Source: Reinekea marinisedimentorum (GTDB taxonomy: Bacteria > Pseudomonadota > Gammaproteobacteria > Pseudomonadales > Natronospirillaceae). Taken from it: 64,000 nucleotides of DNA. The stretch covers positions 124,001 through 188,000 of the forward strand of contig NZ_SLZR01000006.1 of NCBI RefSeq assembly GCF_004341165.1, read 5' to 3'. Shown piece after piece: positions 1 through 9,572 of the stretch. The position numbers and the translations under genes are program-made. Each line of letters starts with the position of its first letter. Position 1 is the stretch's first letter. Under the pieces are notes generated by a model that saw nothing but the letters and a program-made list of their open reading frames with translations, searched no databases and was not told the origin of the DNA.

Positions 1-2624
1 TCGCTCAGCAGCGACTGCACAACCGAAACCGCACGCGATGCATCGGTGACGTAAATGGTGGCATCGTTTTTATATTGCGGTTCAATTTTAACCGCGGTGT
101 GAGCCTTGGAGGTGGTCGCGCCACCAATCATCAGCGGTATCTGATAATCCAAACGCTGCATTTCGCGTGCAAGATGCACCATTTCATCCAGGCTTGGTGT
201 GATCAACCCCGAAAGGCCGATGACATCGACCTTTTCTTCAATCGCGGTTTTCAGAATTTTATCCGCCGGTACCATCACGCCGAGGTCAATGACTTCATAG
301 TTGTTACAGGCCAGAACCACGCCGACGATGTTTTTACCAATATCGTGAACGTCGCCTTTTACGGTTGCCATCAGCACCTTGCCGTTGGCTTTGGCACCTT
401 CGGATTTTTCCGCTTCGATAAACGGCACCAGGTGCGCGACGGCCTGCTTCATCACGCGGGCAGATTTCACCACCTGTGGCAGGAACATTTTACCGGCACC
501 GAACAGGTCACCGACGCGGTTCATGCCATCCATCAGTGGGCCTTCAATCACATCGATCGGGCGTTCAGCCTGCAGCCGGGCCTCTTCGGTATCTTCAATA
601 ATGTGGGTGGTGATGCCTTTAACCAACGCATGGGCTATGCGCTCAACAACCGGCAGGCTGCGCCATTCGGAGCTTTCTTTGGCGGCAATGGTGCCATCGC
701 CGCGGTAGTTGTCGGCAATTTCCAGCAGGCGGTCGGTGGCGTCGTCGCGGCGGTTGAGAATGACATCTTCAACGCGCTCACGCAGTTCATCGGGAATATC
801 ATCGTAAATCACCAGCTGACCGGCATTCACGATGCCCATATTCATGCCGACTTTACAGGCGTGGTACAGGAATACCGAGTGAATGGCTTCGCGCACCGGA
901 TTATTACCGCGGAACGAGAATGAGACGTTAGAAACACCGCCGCTGACGCTGGCATAAGGCAATTCGTTGCGGATGTACTCGGTTGCTTCGATGAAGTCGA
1001 CCGCATAGCGGTTGTGCTCTTCAATACCGGTGGCAACGGCAAAGATGTTCGGGTCGAAGATGATGTCTTCCGGCGGGAAGCCGTTGGCGACCAGCAGATC
1101 GTAGCTGCGTTTACAGATTTCCTGTTTACGCTCGCGGGTATCGGCCTGGCCGACCTCATCAAAGGCCATAACGACAACAGCAGCGCCGTAACGGCGGCAG
1201 AGTTTGGCCTGGTTCAGGAAGTTCTCTTCACCTTCTTTCAGCGAGATAGAGTTAACGATGCACTTGCCCTGGGCGCATTTCAGGCCGGCTTCGATGACGT
1301 TCCATTTGGAGGAGTCGACCATGATCGGCACACGTGCGATATCCGGTTCGGAGGCGATCAGGTTCATGAAGGTCGTCATGGCGGCTTCTGAATCCAGCAT
1401 GCCTTCATCCATGTTGATATCGATAATCTGTGCGCCGTTTTCGATCTGCTCCAGGGCCACGGCCAGCGCTTCATCGTACAGCTCTTCTTTGATCAGTCGC
1501 TTAAAGCGGGCAGAACCGGTGACGTTTGTGCGCTCGCCGACGTTCACGAAGTTCAGCGCATCGGTTACGGTAAAGGCTTCCAGGCCGGAAAGGCGCATCT
1601 GTGGTGTTAGCTGCGGCGCGACGCGCGGCGCAAGCTTGCTCATGGCCTCGGTTATCAGCTCAATGTGCTTGGGTGTGGTACCGCAACAGCCGCCGATAAT
1701 GTTCAGAAAGCCGGATTCAGCGAACTCGGTGACAACCTCGGTCATTTCTTCCGGAGATTCATCGTACTCACCGAATTCATTCGGTAAACCGGCATTTGGG
1801 TGCGCTGAAATAGCGCAATCGGCCACGTTCGACAGAATTTCAACATACTGGCGCAATTCGCTGGCACCAAGCGCACAGTTCAGACCAATAGAAATGGGCT
1901 TGGCGTGACGGACCGAATGGTAGAAGGCTTCGGTGGTCTGGCCGGAAAGCGTACGTCCGGAGGCATCGGTAATGGTACCGGAGATCATAATCGGCAGCTC
2001 ATGGCCGATCTCATCATAGGCCTGATGAATAGCGAAGATGGCGGCCTTGGCGTTCAGAGTATCGAAAATGGTTTCGATCAGAATAATATCGGCACCGCCT
2101 TCAATTAAGCCCAGCGTGGCGTTTTTATAGTCGGCAACCAGGGTATCGAAATCGATGGCGCGGTAACCGGGGTTGTTGACATCCGGCGACAGCGACAGGG
2201 TTTTGCTGGTTGGGCCGACAACGCCGGCTACCCAACGTGGCTTATCTGGAGTTTCAGCGGTTTTTTCATCACAAGCCTTGCGTGCCAGTGCCGCACCGGC
2301 CTTATTGAGCTCAAAAGCCAGTGCTTCCATGCCGTAATCGGCCTGGGAAACCGCAGTAGAATTAAAGGTATTGGTTTCAATGATGTCTGAACCGGCATCC
2401 AGGTACGCCTTATGAATCGCTTCGATAATATCCGGGCGGGTAATGGAGAGCAGGTCGTTGTTGCCTTTGATATCGCTTGGCCAGTCGGAAAAACGCTCAC
2501 CGCGGTAGTCCTTTTCTTCAAGCTGGTAGCTTTGGATGAGCGAACCCATTGCGCCATCTAATAGCAGAATTCGTTCTTTAATCGCAGTATGAAGTTGTTG
2601 GATACGATTTTCGCGCGTAGTCAT
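1..2624 (-). CDS. metH: Cobalamin-dependent methionine synthase, 3' end outside window
   Basis: The open frame runs from an ATG at 2624 off the left edge, giving 874 codons of a protein that is usually about 1,230 residues. MetH transfers a methyl group from methyltetrahydrofolate to homocysteine through cobalamin in the cytoplasm. The homocysteine domain carries the zinc cysteines C250 (GLNCALG) and C313/C314 (GGCCGTTP), each three residues later than in E. coli. A pterin-binding domain follows, then the cobalamin domain with the DVHDIG motif, whose H760 is the lower axial ligand. The S-adenosylmethionine reactivation domain would lie beyond the window. AAAGAGA precedes the start. The gene diverges from nfuA, and the shared 234-bp region holds a 24-bp palindrome that may be its operator. 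Confidence 0.97.
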   Translation of the reverse strand, partial: MTTRENRIQQLHTAIKERILLLDGAMGSLIQSYQLEEKDYRGERFSDWPSDIKGNNDLLSITRPDIIEAIHKAYLDAGSDIIETNTFNSTAVSQADYGMEALAFELNKAGAALARKACDEKTAETPDKPRWVAGVVGPTSKTLSLSPDVNNPGYRAIDFDTLVADYKNATLGLIEGGADIILIETIFDTLNAKAAIFAIHQAYDEIGHELPIMISGTITDASGRTLSGQTTEAFYHSVRHAKPISIGLNCALGASELRQYVEILSNVADCAISAHPNAGLPNEFGEYDESPEEMTEVVTEFAESGFLNIIGGCCGTTPKHIELITEAMSKLAPRVAPQLTPQMRLSGLEAFTVTDALNFVNVGERTNVTGSARFKRLIKEELYDEALAVALEQIENGAQIIDINMDEGMLDSEAAMTTFMNLIASEPDIARVPIMVDSSKWNVIEAGLKCAQGKCIVNSISLKEGEENFLNQAKLCRRYGAAVVVMAFDEVGQADTRERKQEICKRSYDLLVANGFPPEDIIFDPNIFAVATGIEEHNRYAVDFIEATEYIRNELPYASVSGGVSNVSFSFRGNNPVREAIHSVFLYHACKVGMNMGIVNAGQLVIYDDIPDELRERVEDVILNRRDDATDRLLEIADNYRGDGTIAAKESSEWRSLPVVERIAHALVKGITTHIIEDTEEARLQAERPIDVIEGPLMDGMNRVGDLFGAGKMFLPQVVKSARVMKQAVAHLVPFIEAEKSEGAKANGKVLMATVKGDVHDIGKNIVGVVLACNNYEVIDLGVMVPADKILKTAIEEKVDVIGLSGLITPSLDEMVHLAREMQRLDYQIPLMIGGATTSKAHTAVKIEPQYKNDATIYVTDASRAVSVVQSLLS

Positions 2625-2692
2625 GAGCGTCTCTTTACTTCTAAGGGCTTAAGTAGGGTGCAATGAAAGCCTAAAATCCGTAAAAATTCAAC

Positions 2693-2716
2693 CTATATCA
2701 AAATATTTTGATATAG
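2693..2716. promoter_or_regulatory. 24-bp perfect palindrome, likely operator for metH
   Basis: The two 12-bp arms, CTATATCAAAAT and ATTTTGATATAG, are exact reverse complements with no spacer. It lies 69 bp upstream of the metH start and 142 bp upstream of nfuA. It is AT-rich and has no following T-run, so it looks like a dimer binding site rather than a terminator. From memory, ArsR-type regulators that sense S-adenosylhomocysteine (SahR) or S-adenosylmethionine (SamR) control metH in various Proteobacteria through AT-rich palindromes, so such a regulator is the first guess. It does not match the MetJ box repeat AGACGTCT. Confidence 0.6.
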
Positions 2717-2858
2717 ATATTCTCGTGAAAGTCACTTGTCGGCTTGAAATTTTCTGGAGCTCCCCCATAAACCCGAGTAAATTAGTCGGGTATTCAATGC
2801 TTGTGAAATTGAGTTAGAATGCCAGAATTACTAAAAAATCAGATTTTCGGGGCCATGA

Positions 2859-3449
2859 ATGGATATACAACTAACGATTACCGACTCAGCACAGCAGTAT
2901 CTGGCTGAGCTTCTCTCCAAACAGAATGTTGAGGGCATGGCCGTGCGCATGTTCGTTACTCAGCCGGGCACCAAGTATGCTGAAACCTGCTTGGCATACA
3001 GCCGTCCGGGTGAAGAGAAGCCGGATGACGAGCTGGTCGAGTTGGAGCATATTCGTGTTTATCTGGAAAGCATTAGCAAGCCCTACCTGGATGAAGCTGA
3101 GGTTGATTACGCTAAAGACCGCATGGGTGGCCAGCTGACCATTAAAGCTCCGAATGCGAAGATGCCGAAGGTGAATTCTGATTCGCCTCTGGAAGATCAG
3201 ATTAACTACATCCTGTTTACCGAGGTAAACCCCGGCCTGGCTTCCCACGGTGGCGAGGTTTCCCTGGAAGAGCTGACAGAAGATAACGTGGCCATACTGC
3301 GTTTTGGTGGTGGTTGCCAGGGTTGTTCCTCTGTGAGCCTGACTCTGCAGGACGGTATTGAAAAAACGCTGTTGGAACGCTTGCCTGTGCTCAAAGGTGT
3401 GCGCGATGTGACTGACCATACCGTCACTGAAAACGCCTACTTTAAATAG
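2859..3449 (+). CDS. nfuA: Fe/S biogenesis protein NfuA
   Basis: This 196-residue protein has the NfuA layout. An N-terminal A-type-carrier-like domain (about 1-100) lacks its cysteines, and a C-terminal Nfu domain carries the cluster-binding CxxC as C153-Q-G-C156. E. coli NfuA is 191 residues with C149/C152. NfuA carries a [4Fe-4S] cluster and delivers it to apo-proteins, especially under oxidative stress or iron limitation. An out-of-frame ATG lies four bases upstream (2855), but only the 2859 ATG opens this frame. The gene stands alone, divergent from metH. Confidence 0.95.
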   Translation: MDIQLTITDSAQQYLAELLSKQNVEGMAVRMFVTQPGTKYAETCLAYSRPGEEKPDDELVELEHIRVYLESISKPYLDEAEVDYAKDRMGGQLTIKAPNAKMPKVNSDSPLEDQINYILFTEVNPGLASHGGEVSLEELTEDNVAILRFGGGCQGCSSVSLTLQDGIEKTLLERLPVLKGVRDVTDHTVTENAYFK

Positions 3450-3470
3450 TCAGCAAAAAATCAATTACCC

Positions 3471-3503
3471 AGCCTGCGGAATCATCACGCTCTGCAGGCT
3501 TTG
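3471..3503 (+). terminator. Possible terminator after nfuA
   Basis: AGCCTGC at 3471 can pair with GCAGGCT at 3494-3500 across a 16-nt loop, followed by TTGATT. It lies 22 bp after the nfuA stop. The short stem, long loop and weak T-run make it a marginal terminator. Confidence 0.35.
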
Positions 3504-3559
3504 ATTAACTTCACTAATTCGCTCAAACTACCCGAAATATCGTTGTTACGGGCTTACCT

Positions 3560-4867
3560 TTGCAAACCTCCGTTTCTGAATCTCTATCCTTTTTCTATCG
3601 CTTTGGTGCGTCACGCGCATTGTTCACTTGGCTGCAGTTCCGTGTTTTTTTATCCGATTCGGGCTGGCAATCCCGGTTGCCGGAAGATTGCAGGCAACCC
3701 GGACTGACCGTGCGCGATACCCTGCAGAACTGGTCAGACCACAGTGCGGAAGCCGAGCTGCATTCGTTAATTTGGGTGATACTGAACATTATTGCTCTGC
3801 TGGCAGGCAGTGGTGCGATGATTGGCGCGTTGAGTTATTCCGGCCATGAGCCGGTTAATCTCTGGCTGATATTCGGGCTGTTTGCCGTCCTGCCGTTGCT
3901 GTTAACGCTCTTTGCTGCGCTTGGCTCACTGTTGCAGCGAAGCTATCGCTCCGCTCATTCCGGGAGGGTCGGGCTGGTCGTCAAAGTACTGCGGCTGCCG
4001 GAGCAATGGCTGCCCTATAGCCGGCTGATGGTTAGCTGGAGTCTCTGGCAGTCTCAATCGCTGGCGTTACTGTTTAATGTGGGTGCGCTTGCCGGTTTCT
4101 TTCTGGTGGCGCTGTTCCGCGATATATCCTTTGGCTGGTCTTCCACGCTGATTGAAGACACGGCAACCATGGTGAGCTTTTTTAAGCTGTTTACCGCGCC
4201 CTGGAATATGCTGGTGTCGTTACCGGCTGATGAAACCATATCGGCCACCCGCTTTTTTCAGAATCAGGGGATCAGCGTGGCCAGTGCAGGGCGGGTCTGG
4301 TGGCCGACGGTGGTCATGGCGGTGCTGTTTTATGGAGTGTTGCCGCGTTTGCTGCTGCAGCAGTGGCTGGCGGCAAGGTTCCGCAAAGCGCTGAGCAACG
4401 ATATCAGTAACTCCGGAGAAGTAGAGCGCTTCCTGAATGGCTGTCAGCGGGTGACAACGGAAGCTGCAGCGGCGGTGAATGAAGCTGTTGCCGAAGAACA
4501 GGGTACGAAAACCATCAGCGTCGGCTCAAAAGATTACTGCCTGATTGGCTGGCAAAACGCTCTTCAGAACAAGGCTGTGGTTTACCAATTGGGTCTGAAC
4601 AGCTGGCAACAGGATGTGCAGTGGGTAGAAGAAACCGCCGCCACGGTGCAGCAGCCTATCGTGATCGTGGTTGACGCCCGGCAAACCCCTACCGGGGAAT
4701 TGGCTGATTGCATTGAGCTGATGCAGGCACAGGGCCATAGCGTCAGTGTGGGTCTGCTGCCGGAGGTTAACGGCGATACAAATTCCGGAGCCCTGCGCTC
4801 CTGGCAGTATTTTGTTCATCAGCATACATTAGAAATGCTCAAGGTTACGGAGTTACAGCATGACTAG
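3560..4867 (+). CDS. DUF2868-type multi-pass membrane protein
   Basis: The frame gives up to 435 residues with several hydrophobic segments at about 70-95, 105-125, 165-190 and 245-270, then a soluble C-terminal half from about residue 290. Its size, membrane layout and position directly before a DUF3482-type GTPase match the DUF2868 family, whose function is unknown. It overlaps the next gene by 8 bp, so the two are almost certainly co-translated and probably form one membrane complex. The first start is a TTG without a clear ribosome-binding site, so the N-terminus is uncertain. Confidence 0.75.
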   Translation: MQTSVSESLSFFYRFGASRALFTWLQFRVFLSDSGWQSRLPEDCRQPGLTVRDTLQNWSDHSAEAELHSLIWVILNIIALLAGSGAMIGALSYSGHEPVNLWLIFGLFAVLPLLLTLFAALGSLLQRSYRSAHSGRVGLVVKVLRLPEQWLPYSRLMVSWSLWQSQSLALLFNVGALAGFFLVALFRDISFGWSSTLIEDTATMVSFFKLFTAPWNMLVSLPADETISATRFFQNQGISVASAGRVWWPTVVMAVLFYGVLPRLLLQQWLAARFRKALSNDISNSGEVERFLNGCQRVTTEAAAAVNEAVAEEQGTKTISVGSKDYCLIGWQNALQNKAVVYQLGLNSWQQDVQWVEETAATVQQPIVIVVDARQTPTGELADCIELMQAQGHSVSVGLLPEVNGDTNSGALRSWQYFVHQHTLEMLKVTELQHD

Positions 4868-6254
4868 CCCAAAGCTCGCTGTGGTCGGGCACCCGAATAA
4901 GGGTAAGTCCAGCATCGTTTCAACCCTGGTGCGTCAGGATGCCGTTGCGGTTTCCGAGCTTTCCGGAACCACGACGCAATCGCAAAGTTTTTCGATGATG
5001 GTCGATGGCAAAGAGCTGTATCAGCTGGTGGATACTCCCGGGTTTCAACGGCCGCGTCAGGTGCTCGAAATTCTGCAGGCGCAAACCCAGGATGCCTCGC
5101 AACGGAGACAGACGGTACAGGCGTTTCTGCATCAATACGCCCCCGATGGAAATCATAAATTTAAAGATGAAGCCGAACTGCTGGAGCCGATAGTCAACGG
5201 TGCAGGCATCGTTTATGTCGTTGATGGCTCGGTGCCGTATTCGCCGGAGTATGAGGCCGAAATGACCATCCTGCAGTGGACGGGGCAGCCGCGCATGGCA
5301 CTGATCAATCCGATTGGCGGCGAGCATTATGTGGAGCAATGGCAGGCTGCATTGAGCCAGTTTTTCAGCGTGGTTCGGGTGTTTAACCCGATGACGGCAG
5401 ATGGCGATAAACAACGGCAGATTCTGTCTGCCTTTGCCGAGTTACATGAGCCGTGGCGCACGAGTCTGGAGCAGGCTCAGCAACTCTTGGCTTTTCATTT
5501 GAATGACCTGCAGCGGCAGGGCGGGCAAATGATTGCCGAAGCCCTGCAGCAGATGGCGCAGTATCAGTCAAAGCTGCCTATTGTGTCGGAGCACGTGGAT
5601 TCGGCCGCTAAATATGGCCTGCGTCATCAATATGAAGCCGGGATACGCAGCCAGGAAAAGCAAATGCAGCAGCATGTCTGTGAGCTGTATTCGCACCATC
5701 AGTTGCAGCTGGAAAACGAAACGCTGGAGGTCGACTACCCGGATCTGTTCGACCGCAAGAGTTGGTATCTGTTTGGCCTCGACCGTACCAAGCTGGTGGG
5801 CTTGGCGGCCTCCGCCGGTGCCGCAGCCGGTGTGGCCATCGATGTCGGTGTCGGTGGCAGTTCACTGATGGCCGGTGCCGTGGCCGGCGGTGTGCTCTCT
5901 GGCGCCGCCACCCTTTATGCCACGCTCAAGCCTGAGCGCTTGAAGCTGAAAGGCATGCCGCTGGGCGGGCAGCAACTGGTTGCCGGGCCAATTAAAGACA
6001 TCAGTTTTCTGTTTGTTCTGTTTGGTCGGGCGGTAGAGTTGCTGGCTCAGGTATCAAGAAAAACACACGCCGATCGGCGCGTGGTGGTGGTCAGTGGTCT
6101 GGATTTTTCAGAGCGCTTTAATCAGTTAAGTAAGGTCGATCAGGTGAAGCTCACGCGCTTGCTGCAGCGCTTGCACAAGGGGCTGTCGTTTGAAGAAACC
6201 GAGCGGTTGAAGCGCTACATTATTGACCTGGTGGCTTTTGATAAGCCCGATTAA
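4860..6254 (+). CDS. GTPase with DUF3482-type C-terminus
   Basis: The 464-residue protein starts with a GTPase domain. The P-loop GHPNKGKSS is at residues 9-17 and the G3 motif DTPGF is near residue 58. A classical NKxD G4 motif is not obvious where INPIGGEH occurs, so nucleotide specificity is not certain from sequence. The second half has a glycine/alanine-rich hydrophobic stretch (about 305-350, with GxxxG spacing) that may enter or pack against a membrane. It overlaps the upstream DUF2868-type gene by 8 bp. The paired arrangement suggests a GTPase acting at the inner membrane, but the biological role of this family is not known to me. Confidence 0.8.
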   Translation: MTSPKLAVVGHPNKGKSSIVSTLVRQDAVAVSELSGTTTQSQSFSMMVDGKELYQLVDTPGFQRPRQVLEILQAQTQDASQRRQTVQAFLHQYAPDGNHKFKDEAELLEPIVNGAGIVYVVDGSVPYSPEYEAEMTILQWTGQPRMALINPIGGEHYVEQWQAALSQFFSVVRVFNPMTADGDKQRQILSAFAELHEPWRTSLEQAQQLLAFHLNDLQRQGGQMIAEALQQMAQYQSKLPIVSEHVDSAAKYGLRHQYEAGIRSQEKQMQQHVCELYSHHQLQLENETLEVDYPDLFDRKSWYLFGLDRTKLVGLAASAGAAAGVAIDVGVGGSSLMAGAVAGGVLSGAATLYATLKPERLKLKGMPLGGQQLVAGPIKDISFLFVLFGRAVELLAQVSRKTHADRRVVVVSGLDFSERFNQLSKVDQVKLTRLLQRLHKGLSFEETERLKRYIIDLVAFDKPD

Positions 6255-6256
6255 TG

Positions 6257-6284
6257 GCCCGGCGGAACAATTTGATTGCCGGGC
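6257..6284. terminator. Hairpin between convergent genes
   Basis: GCCCGGC (6257-6263) and GCCGGGC (6278-6284) form a perfect 7-bp stem between the GTPase stop and the convergent aldo/keto reductase stop. There is no T-run on either side, so termination is only suggested by position. Confidence 0.35.
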
Positions 6285-6306
6285 GTTGAGTTAGCGGTAC
6301 GCGTCG

Positions 6307-7155
6307 TTAGAAGGGTACGGTGTCGGGATCTTTTGATTCACCGCATTTGCCCGTCAGATTGGTCAGCAGGTTGAGTTCATCAACGGTCAGTTCGAAATCA
6401 AAAATATCCATATTCGCCTGCATTCTTTCTACTGTTACGCTCTTAGGCAGCGGCAAAAAGCCCATCTGCAGACTCCAGCGCAAGCACACCTGGGCGGCAT
6501 TTTTACTGTACTTATCGGCAATGGCCTGGATTTCATCAACTTTGAAAATCAAACCCTGAGCCAGTGGACTGTAGGCTTCAAGAAGCATGTCGTGCTGACG
6601 GCTGATTTCTACTGTTTGAGCATCCACATCACCCGGACAAAGACGAATCTGATGCACGGCTGGTTTTATGGTGGCCGTTTTTAACAGCTCGTTGATGTGG
6701 TGGGTGCGGAAGTTACTGATGCCAATGGCCCTGATTTTTCCCTGCTGGTAATAGCTTTCCATGGCGCGCCAGACTTCGCGGTTGCGCTGTTGCCAGTGAT
6801 CGCGGAATCGCTGCGGGCTGGGCCAATGAATGAGCACCAGGTCAAGGTAGTCGACGCCGAGCTTTTCCAGGGATTCATCCAGAGACTGAATGGTGTTGTC
6901 GTAGCCATCGATGGCGTTGGCAATCTTGGTGGTGATGAACAGCTCTTTACGGTCAACGCCGGCCAGCTTAATGGCTTTGCCGACACTTTCTTCGTTGCGG
7001 TAGCTTTGTGCGGTATCAATATGGCGATAGCCTATTTCAATGGCCTTCGCGATGGCCTCTGCACCGGAGTCATCGTCTGGTGTTTGGAAGGTTCCGTAGC
7101 CGAGCTTGGGTATTTCGACGTTGTTATTGAGTTTGTAGGTGGAGTTGATGCTCAT
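6307..7155 (-). CDS. Aldo/keto reductase
   Basis: The 282-residue protein has the family's usual length and a complete catalytic tetrad: D47 and Y52 (HIDTAQSY), K77 (FITTKI) and H110 (LIHWP). The cofactor-side motif PLPKS near residue 235 is also present. Such enzymes reduce aldehydes or ketones with NADPH in the cytoplasm. It resembles the DkgA/YvgN group, but the usual NQxEYHP segment reads HQIRLCPG here, so the substrate should not be inferred from that group. An AGAGAGGTAAGC-type ribosome-binding site precedes the ATG at 7155. It is a single gene, convergent with the GTPase operon. Confidence 0.9.
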   Translation of the reverse strand: MSINSTYKLNNNVEIPKLGYGTFQTPDDDSGAEAIAKAIEIGYRHIDTAQSYRNEESVGKAIKLAGVDRKELFITTKIANAIDGYDNTIQSLDESLEKLGVDYLDLVLIHWPSPQRFRDHWQQRNREVWRAMESYYQQGKIRAIGISNFRTHHINELLKTATIKPAVHQIRLCPGDVDAQTVEISRQHDMLLEAYSPLAQGLIFKVDEIQAIADKYSKNAAQVCLRWSLQMGFLPLPKSVTVERMQANMDIFDFELTVDELNLLTNLTGKCGESKDPDTVPF

Positions 7156-7409
7156 TGCTTACCTCTCTTTTTATGATGACTTATCAGTATCGCTGTTGCA
7201 GCACTCTAATATATCTGGTCTGCAGCAAACAGGGCTTCCTGTACAGAATACGAATTTATTGCAGATTCAAAAGCGTGACAGCCTGAGTACCAGCGCACGC
7301 TTTAGCGGTTAAAACGGGTCATTTTGGCCGCTGCTGTTTTTTACGGGCAATCAGACAGGCAATAAGCTGCTACTATAGTTGCCATTACCGTTCTTGACGT
7401 TTCAGTTGC

Positions 7410-9083
7410 ATGTTAAAAAACATCAAATCAAAATTTTTGCTGGGTTACTCACTGATAACCATCGCTTTTACTGTCACGCTAATGGGGGTTGCCTACCTGA
7501 CTGAGCGTCAGGAGCTGGCCAGACTGGCGCTGGAAAACTCCACGGCATTGTCCCGGCTGCATGCCGACCTTATCAGCAGTGAGATCCGCACCCGGGTGAC
7601 CGCACTTCAGGCTGTACGCAGCCAAATTACCGAATCCGATGGTGACATGGCGCTCATTATTAAGCACCTGGCGACGCTGATGCAGCTGGAGCAGGTGGGC
7701 TTTCTGCATGCGGCCTATGTTGATGAAGACTTTAATATTACGGATTACAACGGGGTTACAGAATCCGCCCTCGACCGCTCATTCCTGGATGATGAACGTT
7801 GGTACACGCAGGAGTTTCATGTCACGCCTCCTATTTTAGGGCGTTATACCAACAAGCCTATTATTTCTATTGGTGTCCCGGTTCTGAATGATCAGGGTGA
7901 ATGGCAAGGCGAGGTGCTGGCAGCTTTAACGCTGGAATACCTGAGCGAACGGCTGTCTGCGATCCAATTGGGTGAAGGCAGCTATGCCTGGTTGACCGAG
8001 GAGCAGGGCGATGTAATCGCCCATCCGGATGAAAGCCTGATTCTGAAAGCTAATGTGTTTGCGGCGGATGAATTAGGGTATTCCGGTTTAACGGTCATTG
8101 GTAACAAAACCCTAACCGAGGCAACCGGTTACGGTGAATACTATGATGCAAACAGCGGCGAATCGAAGATCGTGACCTTTGCAGAAATTGGCAATGTGCC
8201 AGGTTGGACGCTGTTTATTACCACCAGAAAGGACGTAATCTTTGCAGATATAGGTAATATTCTCGCTAATGTACTGGGCGCTTCGGCTATCCTGATGGTT
8301 ATTTTTTTACTGGTGGTCATGAAGATCACCAGTCGCATTACCCGGCCCATTACGGAACTGACACAGCAGGTAAAAAACTCCGTCAACGGGCATTATCAGC
8401 CCATTAACCTGAACCAGTCTGAGGATGAAATAGGCCAGCTTTCGCGCGCATTTAATGAAACCATTACAGCACTGGATGAGCATGCCCACAATCTGGAAGC
8501 GATGGTGGAGGCGAGAACTCAGGAGCTCAATACCGCCTACAGTGAACTGGAACAGACCAATCAGGCTCTGAAAGAAAAAAATACTATTCTGGAAGAAATT
8601 GCCTCCAAGGACCCGTTGACGGAGCTATACAACCGTCGTGCCTTCAACGTGTTTGCTGAAAAAGAAATGTCCCGTGCTGCCCGTCACGACAGTCCGGCCT
8701 CGCTGATTGTCATCGACATCGATCACTTCAAAAATATTAACGACAACTATGGTCATGATGTTGGTGATACGGTTTTATCGCGTATGGCGCACCTGCTGAT
8801 GCGTTACACACGCAAAGAAAATGTCGTCTGTCGCTGGGGTGGTGAAGAATTCATTATTTTGATTGCTGAAGCCAATCTCGATGTCGCGCAAAATATAGCG
8901 GAGTCTCTGCGTGAAAAAATTGCCGGCGAAGCCTTTGGGCCTTTAAAGCAGGTTACGGTGAGTGCAGGCGTTAGCAGCTATAAGGTTGGTGAGTCGTTGA
9001 AAGACTGGGTGCACAGGGCAGATCTGGCACTCTATGAAGCGAAGGCGCTCGGCAGAAACTGCGTTAGGGTGAGTGCCCAGTAA
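7410..9083 (+). CDS. Membrane-bound diguanylate cyclase with periplasmic sensor
   Basis: The 557-residue protein has a first membrane helix at about 9-30, a periplasmic sensor region (about 31-280, cache-like by layout), a second helix at about 285-306 and a HAMP segment starting SRITRPITEL. A short coiled coil leads to a GGDEF domain from about residue 395. The active site reads GGEEF at 477-481, which is a functional variant of GGDEF. Upstream, where the product-inhibition site RxxD would sit, the sequence is RKEN, so feedback inhibition by c-di-GMP may be lost. The predicted reaction is two GTP to c-di-GMP, controlled by a periplasmic signal that I cannot identify. Confidence 0.93.
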   Translation: MLKNIKSKFLLGYSLITIAFTVTLMGVAYLTERQELARLALENSTALSRLHADLISSEIRTRVTALQAVRSQITESDGDMALIIKHLATLMQLEQVGFLHAAYVDEDFNITDYNGVTESALDRSFLDDERWYTQEFHVTPPILGRYTNKPIISIGVPVLNDQGEWQGEVLAALTLEYLSERLSAIQLGEGSYAWLTEEQGDVIAHPDESLILKANVFAADELGYSGLTVIGNKTLTEATGYGEYYDANSGESKIVTFAEIGNVPGWTLFITTRKDVIFADIGNILANVLGASAILMVIFLLVVMKITSRITRPITELTQQVKNSVNGHYQPINLNQSEDEIGQLSRAFNETITALDEHAHNLEAMVEARTQELNTAYSELEQTNQALKEKNTILEEIASKDPLTELYNRRAFNVFAEKEMSRAARHDSPASLIVIDIDHFKNINDNYGHDVGDTVLSRMAHLLMRYTRKENVVCRWGGEEFIILIAEANLDVAQNIAESLREKIAGEAFGPLKQVTVSAGVSSYKVGESLKDWVHRADLALYEAKALGRNCVRVSAQ

Positions 9084-9084
9084 C

Positions 9085-9108
9085 GCAAACCCGGAGTGCC
9101 GGGCTTGC
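9085..9108. terminator. Terminator-like hairpin between convergent genes
   Basis: GCAAACCCGG and CCGGGCTTGC form a 10-bp stem with one A-C mismatch and an AGTG loop. It sits right after the cyclase stop and before the convergent YHS gene stop. The nearest plus-strand T-run (GTTTTATT) is about 10 nt further on. Confidence 0.5.
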
Positions 9109-9121
9109 TTGCGGTGAGGTT

Positions 9122-9571
9122 TTATTCCTGCAATAACTTCGGCCAGTTTTCGTCAGCCAGTTCAATGTATTTGCTGGTATCTACTTTCCATTTTTCCTGA
9201 ATCTTCGCGTTGTAGTTCAGATAGAGCTTGCCGTCAATCACGGAAAACTGTTCCGGTTCAATGCTTGCAGTTTTGCCATGCGCTACCGCCCAGGCACAAT
9301 AGCCACCGTATTGTGGTGCGTACATTTCCGGGTTGCTGACGAACAAGTTCAGGTGTTCTTCACTGGAAAAACGCCAGTCGGCTCCCTGCCATTCATACTC
9401 AAATTGCTTGCTGCCTTCTACGGCCGCATTTTCAGTAAAATAGGCAACCGGGTCGTAGCCGCGAATGGCCAGGTTGTTGTTCCACGGCGTGTAGATAGCA
9501 TCCAGAGCAACGGCCTGAGCGGCCACTGCCAGCGTTAAGAAAACAGAAATAAAAAGTTGGCGAACGGTCAT
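9122..9571 (-). CDS. Secreted YHS-domain protein
   Basis: The 149-residue product starts at the ATG at 9571, chosen over an upstream in-frame start at 9634 because AGAGG precedes it and a signal peptide (about residues 1-22, ending AQAVA) begins there. A YHS domain follows at about 36-95, with GYDPVAY at 38-44 and C92. YHS domains are short and often metal-linked, and the periplasmic versions are of unknown function. The start lies next to the stop of the DinB-fold gene, so the two are translationally linked in one operon with the OlsF-like gene. Confidence 0.85.
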   Translation of the reverse strand: MTVRQLFISVFLTLAVAAQAVALDAIYTPWNNNLAIRGYDPVAYFTENAAVEGSKQFEYEWQGADWRFSSEEHLNLFVSNPEMYAPQYGGYCAWAVAHGKTASIEPEQFSVIDGKLYLNYNAKIQEKWKVDTSKYIELADENWPKLLQE

Positions 9572-9572
9572 G

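Noticed and set aside
75-923. Plus-strand frame of 282 codons
   Set aside because: It is antisense to metH, whose motifs are unambiguous in the minus frame.
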